NCBI GenBank assembly: GCA_964036275.1
Contig: OZ038434.1
Span: 16,357,879 to 16,421,878, forward strand
From: Litoditis marina
Lineage: Eukaryota; Nematoda; Chromadorea; Rhabditida; Rhabditidae
DNA length: 64,000 nt
Direction: 5' to 3'
Positions 56,301 through 64,000 of the stretch are shown piece after piece (position 1 is the first letter of the stretch; each line of letters opens with the position of its first letter). The translations under genes were made by a program, and so were the position numbers. Under the pieces are notes generated by a model, which saw only the letters and a list, made by a program, of their open reading frames with translations, made no database searches and was not told the DNA's origin.

Positions 56301-59300
56301 AAATTTGTCCAAATAGCTAGGAAAGATTCGAAAACGGGCTCCTTTCCCGGCTGAGACGAGAAAGGAAGTCTACTTTTTTATGAAGAGTAAATTTTTTCCA
56401 GTTTTTACATCCAAAAACGGATATTTTTTGTCGGACCTCACTGGTCCGAACTTACTTACATGGTACATGGAACATGGATGTTAAGGGAAATTAACTAGTT
56501 TTGCAGAAAATGAAGCTGTTTTCGTCATACATTCTTTACAGCTAAACCGGCCCCTTGCAAGGTTTGTCTAGGTAATATTGAGTCAAAGTACACACAATCA
56601 CTTTTTGCAATGGACAGTCGCTGTATTGCAGAACTGTTGGCTTGCTATTGGCGATCCCCAACCATGAGACTCGAACTTCAGATGCTCGGATGCTAAGAAA
56701 ACGGTGAGCAGTTCAAACGCTCTCTATACTTACATTGTAAAACATATATCTACAAGTCATAGTTCGAGGTTCGAAGTTATGGTTCTTTCAATATCTCAAA
56801 CACCAGTAAGGTTCGATTGTTTGCCAAAAAGGATCCGTGTTTACGTTTCAAGACGTGAACATTATCAACCTTGAATCAAAAATAGACAGATTCTGTCGTT
56901 TTCGTTGAGAAATTGGGCTATTTTCAAATTTTTCTTGACTGTTCTGACAACTTCTCTGTGGTGTGGATAGTCTCCTTGACCATAAGTCATGAATTAGTGT
57001 CATTCATAACTCACAATAAATAATATCGCTATCTGCTTCTGCATTTGAAGCGAGCTCATTAGTTTTCGTTGACATGGTGAGTGTTCATAGATTTGTTGAA
57101 TGTAAAGATTGACTCAACTGTTGTTCGTAAATATCAAATACTCAATGCAGGTAAACATTTTCGTTCCCAGTTGTTCAGACAATATAAGAGTAAATTCAGC
57201 TTTACAGGTCGTATCCGGCGTAGAATCGTGGTTTATATGAAGTTTGGTGGTTGAGAGACGCTAACTTCACGATGTCTAAGGTAATTATCAATTACTTAAT
57301 GGGTTTTAGGTTTACAGCTGGTTTCACGTATTGCGCTCATTGTAATAGTTGATATCTGAGTGGGAGGATAGGAAAAAAGCGTTTGTTAGAGTGCGTGTGC
57401 CGATGAGTATAGTAGTATCCCTTTCGATTTTAGAATCGGGACTTTTGTTAAATTCAAACTTTGAATTGAAATATTCATTGTTCGGAAAGCCTGCCGGTTC
57501 TGTCAAAATTTCGGCCATCCCTGTTTGTCATAACCAGTTGTTTGTCATTAGTCACCATACGTCATGTTGTACAAATACCCACAAAAGTTTAGAGAAGTAA
57601 TTACTTTTCCGCCAAATTGAGGAGAAAGCGCCTATTTTCCAATCACTGGCTCCTATTTGTAGAATATATTCGCACTTTACTGGTCTGGGGCAGTAACAAG
57701 ACGACAAAACTTGATAAATACTCGATAGTTATAGGTTAGTTCTCTAGCTCTAGCCTTGAGATTGAGAAATTTGTCAATTTTACAAGGGACCCGGTATTTC
57801 GTTAACCCTATCAGGTAACCTTAACCGGGTTACCTTGTTAACCGTTGCATTAAGCCTCTTTTATGATGTCTTCTGAGGGAAATTCGAGGTTGCCAAGCGG
57901 TTAACAAAGGCATTAACCAGGTAACGCATTTGAGCTTACCTGATAGGGTTAACAGTTAACAAAATACCGGGTTAAATGAAGAATTTGTCTGAAAAATTTA
58001 TTTTACTCAGTCGTACTATTAGAGCATAGCACCCATTGATTGAAATATCACGAAGTTTGTCAATGTGTTTTCTTCAGGATCATTGACGGCGCGCCCTTTC
58101 CTGCTTTCCCCCTCCCTCCTTCTGGAGATCAGAAGATGCCGATCCCAGTCATTTATACGGTTAGTTACAGCACTAGACACTCAAAATTGAACATTTAAAA
58201 AAATAAATTTGTCGTTTTTATAAGTTAATCTGTGCATAATTCTCATAGAAGAGCGACATGCTGTATTTTGTACTATCCTGCTGTGTTTGTAGTTTGATCT
58301 GTTTTGTTTTGCGGCAGAATTCAAAAGTTGACGTGTATCGAGACATTTGATATAGAACTACGACGAATTGTTCACCTCCTATAGCTGAGTTATAGTATGT
58401 CATTTTGCATCCAACCACATATCTAGCCTTAATCACCCTCATGAACTTTCATTAATACGGTCTATGTGATATGTCGAGGTTGAGATGATGTCGATGAGTA
58501 TCGGATGAAAAGATAATATTTAATATTTCGGTCTTGCATGTTGTTAGAGTTTGCGGGTTGCAGCTATTGGAGAGTTGTGCTCATAGGCTCTAATATTTCG
58601 TTCTTTCAGATGTGTCAAGAATTTTGGACCACCCTGATGCCACCCAACAATTGAGGACCCGCCCAAATCATCGATAATTTACATTTTAGTTATGTATAAT
58701 TTTGATGCAAATAAATGTTGTTTCTGTATGTATTTTTACTTTCCGTAAGTATTATCGAGCGAGCTGAGAAAAATGAACTTTCTCACGAAATTGCCCGAAT
58801 CGGCCCGATTCGGGTGATATCGGCCAAAAAATCGTCGGGCCGAAAAGGTGCCTTTTCGGCCCGACAATTTTCCACGAAATGACCCGACTCGGGCCGAATC
58901 GGCCCGCGATTTTTCACCTATGTAAGAGCGAACAGACCTCCAAAAATTAGCGACGGGATCATGGCTCTTGCTACATTACCCGCTACCGGATTACCCTGAT
59001 ACATCCGCAACTTCGCTCATTATTTGGAATAATCAACCGTGAAAACTGAAGATGAATATATAGAAACATGAATCTACCTTTGAAAAGGCTTCGAAGATGG
59101 AATGATCGTAAATTGACGTCAAATGATAGGTGGGCTGGAGGTTTTCACATCCGAGCTCCGTGAGTTCTTCCTTGACCTGCAATCAAACAATAGGGATAAG
59201 ATTGTGTCCAACATAGAACACTCCATACCCAATGATGAACGAATTGAGAACGGTTAGGTGAAAGTGAAATAAAGAAAAACTTTGTAAATACATCCACACG

Positions 59301-61076
59301 ATTGACCAACCAGTCAACAAGTAGTGTATGAAAATACAAGTGAAACCTCTACTCACCCGCTCGATGATATCGAACTCGCAGTCCACTCGGTTCTCTTCCG
59401 TCAGTCCATCCACCTAAACAGCAACTATGAGACATATAGTGGTGCTCCGATGAAACATTGAATGAAATATATTGTACCCCACATCCGTAAGGTACGACTA
59501 TTCGACCGAAAAAAGTCTGTTTTTAGATTTCAACACATGAAAATTAACGATTTTGCATTAGAAAAGGATAAATTTTTTCGTTTTCGGCAAGTAAGCAGCC
59601 CGTTTTTCGCTTTCTTCTGCCTATTGGGACAACTCTATTGGGGTATGAATCGAGAACATTCAAAAAAAACCAGACAGGTGAATAATAGAAAACCAACCTT
59701 GTGAATGAAAACCTCGAACTTGATATTGCTGTTAATCTGATAGGCGCGAGAGAAGTAATCAGTCATCTTCTTTAGCGCATCTGTTACGTCATCCTGTGAG
59801 TCAATTATATACAACAGTGCACCTGGAAATAAACATATGAAATGTGTTAAAAAAAAACACTTTGAGAATCGAGAGGGTCAGAGGGCTTTGACGATCCTGA
59901 TCAATTTGCCAGAAAGAGAAGGGTAATGGGTAACACGTGTGTAAAATCAGGTGACTTTTTTCCCGCAAAGTGGCCAGACGTTGCTGGTTACCAGTAAAAT
60001 GTCCCGTGATATTAACACAAATTTAATTTTAAATAAAAACTACCTAGGTAAATTGGTACATATGATAATGAACACGACATACCGCATCGCTGGAAGGTGT
60101 TCACTGGGTCGAGGGCTTGATCGAAGGGACACATTTGTCCGGGAAACTCCAGTGTTTCGAAGTGAATGAATGACGACGACACGACTGCAACAATCGGGGA
60201 ATGAACAACAGATGGAACATGCATTAACCAGGTATATACCAGTAAGGGAGTACGCTAAGTAAGCAACCAAGTACGTTTACTAATTTAGTAGGGGCGGATC
60301 AGTAAGGGAGACCTAGCTTTAGAAAGGAGCCCATCTTTCGATAAGTTGTTTTCCGCTCTCCCACAGTGGCCCAACACCTTTTCTCACGTCAACCTATTCA
60401 ATCCACGAAAAGTTGTTTTCTTGATCAAAATTGATTATATTAAGCGTAATCAGTAACAAATGATTCAAACTTCAGTTCAAAACTCACAGTCAGATGTGAC
60501 TCGTGGCGTACTTTCCACGAACAGCGTTTCATTTGGTGACATCTTTTGGAAGACTACCTTGCGAATGGATGTTTTGCCACTCCTGCAACTAATGTTATTA
60601 CAAGAGACATGTTTTCTTGTGCTGAAAATCATATGTGAATATCTGAACGTTCAGGCTAAGCTCAGCAAAAATATCAGTTAGAAATGTGCTCATCCCTTCG
60701 CTCTGCCCACTTTTCCGTAATGTTTGGAAGAAAATACCTCTTATTGGGCGTCACTTTTCATCAACTCAACAGTACCTAAAACCAATTTATATGCACAATT
60801 TCGTCCGAACAGTAGCCTATCCAACATCATGTGAAACACATCCACTGGCTAAATTGTGATTTAAAATGCAGGTTTCATTGTTTTCCACGCTATACGCTCC
60901 TAGCTCATACGTTGTTATACGTTTAGACAACACTGCTGTTTTAGAAAGCAGTCTGCTGCCCACCGTTTGAGTCCCATGAGCACCACTGTGGGTCGGACTT
61001 CCGTTTTCTCGGCGGAGGGGTCCTCCAGTCCATACATATAGTCGCCCTCATCGTCGTCACCGTAGAATTCGCTCAT
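41320..61076 (-). CDS. RagC-D: RagC/D-type Ras-related GTPase, 356 aa
   Basis: Eleven exons on the minus strand: 61076-60964, 60582-60488, 60184-60083, 59822-59698, 59413-59357, 59176-59078, 43140-43078, 42733-42591, 42287-42182, 41932-41822 and 41376-41320 (1071 nt, all phases join). The G domain has the P-loop GLKRSGKTS (35-43), FPGQ (family DFPGQ, here EFPGQ), [10 protein letters not shown] and the specificity motif HKVDG. The roadblock-like C-terminal half has [52 protein letters not shown] and [14 protein letters not shown]. This is nearly the vertebrate RagC/RagD pattern. Rag heterodimers (A/B with C/D) recruit TORC1 to the lysosome on amino-acid supply. The N-terminus is acidic and the tail is shorter than the human one (399 aa). 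Intron 6 is 15.9 kb and carries two transposons; all other introns are under 1 kb. An acceptor-like TTGTTTTCAAG directly precedes the ATG. Confidence 0.95.
44143..49266 (+). CDS. tnp2/CACTA-like DDE transposase, 845 aa, frame intact
   Basis: Fourteen exons: 44143-44212, 44445-44531, 44735-44797, 45072-45164, 45310-45469, 45735-45977, 46238-46484, 46718-46821, 46861-46927, 46983-47229, 47520-47707, 47911-48123, 48307-48455 and 48660-49266 (2538 nt without a stop). An acidic N-terminus (1-80) is followed by a Cys-rich stretch, then the RNase H-like core. That core has [13 protein letters not shown] (first Asp, about 231), [26 protein letters not shown] (about 318), CWYC, and [17 protein letters not shown] (second acidic motif, about 445), as in tnp2-type transposases of CACTA and related animal elements. 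The C-terminal part, [13 protein letters not shown] and beyond, fits the family's distal domain. The donor of exon 8 (46821) is weaker than the others, and the choice of exon 7 end was guided by the RPAKA motif. No AATAAA lies close to the stop. Confidence 0.75.
49486..54165 (+). CDS. Second transposon-borne protein, unknown family, 462 aa
   Basis: Fourteen exons: 49486-49527, 49852-49907, 50162-50360, 50493-50618, 50800-50898, 51178-51291, 51424-51531, 51778-51879, 52197-52376, 52680-52776, 53034-53124, 53535-53610, 53689-53773 and 54152-54165 (1389 nt, phases consistent, no stop). I do not recognise the family. A coiled-coil-like start is followed by an acidic patch (PEPEDEENC), then about 110 residues rich in Arg, Lys, Pro and Ser with possible nuclear signals ([15 protein letters not shown]). 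A more ordered central and C-terminal part (about 190-400) ends in basic [11 protein letters not shown] and NNKKRDENK. Its place between the transposase and the right terminus suggests an accessory DNA-binding protein, analogous in position to TnpA of plant CACTA elements; that is inference. A 3' splice site lies just before the ATG, so it may share the transposase leader exon. AATAAA is at 54290. Confidence 0.65.
57788..57975. repeat. 190-bp hairpin element nested in the 4.4 kb transposon
   Basis: Left arm ACCCGGTATTTCGTTAACCC followed by TATCAGGTAA; right arm ends TTACCTGATAGGGTTAAC and continues AGTTAACAAAATACCGGGTT. The arms extend inward over further GTTAAC-rich sequence. This is probably an independent fold-back MITE. 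Confidence 0.8.
58078..58654 (+). CDS. Last two exons of an unidentified gene in the 4.4 kb transposon (partial)
   Basis: Exon 58078-58159 (acceptor TCTTCAG, donor ACG/GTTAGT) encodes [19 protein letters not shown] and a few more residues. It joins in phase 0 to exon 58610-58654, which encodes [14 protein letters not shown] then TGA. AATAAA follows at 58710, about 210 bp before the element's right end. Upstream exons are uncertain; candidates are 55627-55692, around 55834-55910 and 57048-57243. The product is unknown. The position mirrors the second gene of the larger element, but the sequence is not visibly related to it. Confidence 0.35.
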
Positions 61077-63306
61077 TTCTTGAAAACAACGGCAGAATAA
61101 ATATAGATTCACAAACTTCAGACGAACGACGGAAAGCGCTTCACTCTGAAAAATTTAAATGACAATGCTTAAAATTACCCTAGCTATATGTTAGTTGAAA
61201 GTCGTAGTCGAGTCAGGTCGGATATTTTATATAAATCCAGAAGATCTACGTACTTCATTGAGATTGGGGCAAACAAGATCAAAATACAAATAAAGTACAA
61301 CTATCATTTTCTAAACATTAAAATATATATAATGATGAGATCGTTGCAAACATTGAGAGGTGGACTTGAGTGGGTCAAGTCCGATTGTCGCTCTCAGAGA
61401 TAAGGACTCATTAGAGAAAAGATAAAAGATAGACGCATTCGCAGTAAACGAAAAAGAACCAAACAAGCAACAGCGAACAAAATGATTTCTTTCGCTTCAA
61501 AAACAAATATAGAACAAAATGGAACGAAAACACTTTTGCCACAGCGGCAACGAGGAAATTGACAACTGACTTGGTGAAAAAATGAAAAAGAAAAAACGTA
61601 GGACAAATCATTTACACGAACAGCACTATAAGAAAGGATATAGTATTTTAAGTTCAAACAAAGAAAGACAGTAAACCAGCAGAAAATGAAAATGAGAATT
61701 TCGCTGTTATTGGAATGAAATAATCAATATGTCAAATGTCACGGTTGAAGTCAAAATGCACAGGAATGAAATAACAATGATAACAAAAAGGAAATTAGAA
61801 AAATCACCGTAAAATTGTAGAGTTTATCACATGGCGAAAAATTCTACAAAGTTTTAAATGAAACGAAACGACACTGAACGAGCTTAAACTACGAGACACT
61901 ACATTGTAAAGTGTTACAAACCGTAGTAAGAAAAGCCGAGAAAGTAAAATGCAGAGAAACCGTTTTATAGATATGGCAAGTTCTTAGAAAGGAAGAAAGA
62001 ATGAAGAAAATAGACCAACTTTTGAACTAGAGAGTAGGACGACTTTGTTGCACATAATTATTGAGAATCATATGGTTCAACTGCTTGAGTGATGAACCAT
62101 GCAAAATTGCGCCGAAAGAGAGTAAGAAGGTTTCCTACGACGTACAAGAGTACAACTATAAAGTTCGGAAAGTTCACATTCTCCCTTATTCAACAAAGTC
62201 ACCCACCCTCAGTTTGAACTAGACAAATCACATGTGATGTACCTGACAACGCAGAAACGAGATGAGCAGAAAAAACGGCAACCAGAAAAACTCATTCAGA
62301 AATAAAACTCATTAAAGTATATCTCATTCAAAAATAAATCTCATTAAGTACATGAACGTAGAGAAAAGCAAAAATCAACTTTCAAATTTTTTGGCATTTT
62401 TGAATTCCTGACTCAAAATAAGTTAATGAGTTTCAACTCTCAATGAGATTTCCAGTAATGAGTTTTATTTTTGAATGAGTTTTCCCTGGTGCCAGAAAAA
62501 ACACAGCTACCCGCAACCGACACTGAAAGACCATATTTCAAAAGTGATAGCGATTACCAAGCTACAGTCTTTAAAAAGTACTTGAGAACCTAAATGTGAG
62601 CTGTTTGGAAGCATAAGACAGTACGTTCCGACTATTACACAGAAATCATTCTTCATTTTTGGATTCAAACACGTAAAAATCAATAATTTTGCATCAAAAA
62701 TAGAAAAGTTTTCTCGTTGAGGTAAAAAATAGTCCGTTTTTTGATTTTTTATGGCTACTCGGACCACATTACACTAGTGGTTTGAGAATTGGAAGATCAT
62801 AGATGCGAGGTGCTTCGTATATGCCATACATTCAAACTCAAACGAGACATTATCCATGCTAGCACCAATTTTGGAGCGCATGATCCTTCAATTTCCACCC
62901 GTTCCACGTTTCAGTATCACTTTTCGACTCAAAAAAAAAGCGAATAAGTGTGAGGGATCTAAAACTCCTACTGCTAAACGGAACTCCTACAGGTTGAAGA
63001 CTACAACTCCCATCTCCCCCTTCACCCATACGGCCATACACCGGCAAGGTTATCTAAATAGTCAGTAAATTTTTTTAAAACAAAAACGGACTACTTTTCA
63101 GCCGAAAAGATGATAATCGGTCTACTTTTGATGAACAATCCTTAGTTTTCTTTTGTTTTACATCTGAGAACGCGAGAATGGATTAATTTTCGTCGCTTAG
63201 TCAGACCTTACTGGTATATGCCTTCACCTAAGCTGTGCCACACGAGTGATAGACTTTAAAGGCAACGAACCTAGAATCTGCGGACCAGAACTGAGATTTG
63301 GAACAG
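61077..63306. other. Spacer between RagC/D and CDK genes
   Basis: 2.2 kb, AT-rich, with no supported exon. It should hold the RagC/D promoter and the CDK 3' UTR. It contains an inverted repeat at 62285-62486. A stretch at about 62650-62760 (AAAAATCAATAATTTTGCAT, then TAGTCCGTTTTTTG) resembles 59505-59620 inside the RagC/D gene and 63070-63130, so it is probably another dispersed repeat. Confidence 0.6.
62285..62486. repeat. Inverted repeat of about 200 bp, AACTCATT-rich
   Basis: Left end GAAAAACTCATTCAGAAATA with AAACTCATT following; right end ACTGGAAATC preceded on the other strand by the matching GGAAAACTCATTCAAAAATA. AACTCATT is repeated several times in both arms. MITE-like. Confidence 0.7.
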
Positions 63307-63961
63307 CTAGAACTCGTCATCGTCCGCCTCCTCCAACTGCGAGTTCTCCTCAGCGGGCAAACACTCGTTCAACAACAGACTTATCTCGGGGGGACGCAAC
63401 ACCAGACTGCGCAGGAAACGATGGCTCAACGCCGATTTGGCGGTGATCCGCGACGTCGGCTCGTAGATCAACATCAGCTGCAAGTAGTACAGCTGTAACT
63501 CAATTAGTACAAAAAAATTCAAGGCTTGGTACACCGATAACATTTCTATCCGCAACCCCCTCCCACACCAGAAACTATATTCTGAAGTAGTTTGATTTGC
63601 ATGCGCAGTAATTGAACAAGTAACACGCAGTGGAATCTGGAATCAAACTACAAATCAAGCAGTTCATACTGAAAAGCCGCGCGCCCCGCTAGCTGGGGGT
63701 GCCCCCCAGACCCCCGCCCCGTCGTCTCCTGCCCCTTTGAAGTTGAGACAAAAACCCTTTTGAAAACACTAATTTCTGGTATACTGTATAACTCCCTGCT
63801 GGTCAGCTGGTCTTAACTGGAGTTTCCGTGAAACATACCTTGGCCAGCTCAATTCCGTCGTCGTCCAGGTTTTTCATGACTATTCTCACAGCCTCATCAC
63901 GCAGCGTCCATTTCGGGAACGCTTTCTTGAAATCCTGCAGTTTCTCTACGCCAGGCCAAGA
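63307..63961 (-). CDS. Cyclin-dependent kinase, C-terminal two exons (gene continues past right edge)
   Basis: Exons 63961-63839 and 63477-63307 on the minus strand, in phase 0. SWPGVEKLQDF, FPKW and NLDDDGIELAK, then LMLIYEPTSRITAKSALSHRFL, are the end of the CDK catalytic domain (family: WPGV, DY, FPKW, LLxKMLxYDPxxRISAxxAL). The invariant Arg of subdomain XI is present. After the kinase domain there is a tail of about 35 residues ending in an acidic EEADDDEF; CDK1/2 normally stop within a few residues, so this tail is unusual. The kinase N-lobe, PSTAIRE helix and T-loop lie outside the window, so the CDK subtype cannot be decided. Confidence 0.85.
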
Positions 63962-64000
63962 CTGAAAAACGAATCAATATGCGTCATAGCGTTATCATCG

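Larger units (their letters stand above)
54562..58921 (+). mobile_element. 4.4 kb sister transposon with same termini, different interior
   Basis: Starts CTCAGGTGAAAAGTCGCGGG and ends CCCGCGATTTTTCACCTAT, as in the 11.1 kb element 37 bp upstream. GTA flanks both sides (54559-54561 and 58922-58924). The first 170 bp match the left end of the larger element closely, and the last 143 bp (58779-58921) match its right compound hairpin. The interior is not a deletion of the larger element: I see no transposase exons, but there are other exon-like stretches. These include 55627-55692 (open phase, good acceptor and donor) and the terminal pair listed separately. It would need transposase supplied in trans. 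Confidence 0.7.

Overview
This 64 kb window comes from an AT-rich invertebrate metazoan nuclear genome. The protein-coding genes are split by GT-AG introns, mostly 50-1200 bp long, with codon phases that join exactly. Several genes carry AATAAA poly(A) signals, there is one canonical eukaryotic tRNA, and (GA)n/(CT)n microsatellites and short hairpin transposons are abundant. The gene set is animal: LHFPL tetraspan protein, matrix metalloproteinase, trypsin-fold protein, GLUT-type sugar transporter, FkbM-like protein of a type I know mainly from nematodes, tetraspanin, RagC/D and a cyclin-dependent kinase. I cannot fix the phylum from the sequence. All gene models below were built by hand from splice sites and reading-frame continuity; no search or transcript data were available.

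Layout. 0.4-2.8 kb (-): LHFPL-family gene. 2.8-11.5 kb: no gene seen, microsatellites and repeats. 11.55-15.85 kb (+): furin-type matrix metalloproteinase, with a possible alternative 3' exon. 16.4-19.3 kb (+): secreted serine protease homologue with all three catalytic residues replaced. 19.57 kb (-): tRNA-Asn. 19.6-22.5 kb: repeats, including an AATTCC array and a near-perfect palindrome. 22.5-27.8 kb (+): sugar transporter. 28.35-30.7 kb (+): small secreted protein of unknown function. 31.1-34.7 kb (-): FkbM-like membrane-anchored protein. 36.5-41.2 kb (+): tetraspanin. 41.3-61.1 kb (-): RagC/D GTPase. 63.3 kb to the right edge (-): the C-terminal end of a cyclin-dependent kinase.

The most unusual region is the 15.9 kb intron of RagC/D (43141-59077). 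It is almost filled by two DNA transposons in the same orientation, 37 bp apart, with matching termini and apparent 3-bp target duplications (GTT and GTA). The first (11.1 kb) carries an apparently intact 14-exon tnp2/CACTA-like transposase gene (845 aa) and a second 14-exon gene (462 aa) of unknown family. The second (4.4 kb) has the same ends but different coding exons inside.

The host genes do not form an obvious pathway and show no operon. RagC/D (amino-acid sensing upstream of TORC1) and the sugar transporter are both nutrient-related, but their proximity is probably chance. At least two MITE-like families are scattered through introns and spacers. One copy appears to provide the 3' splice site of a sugar transporter exon.
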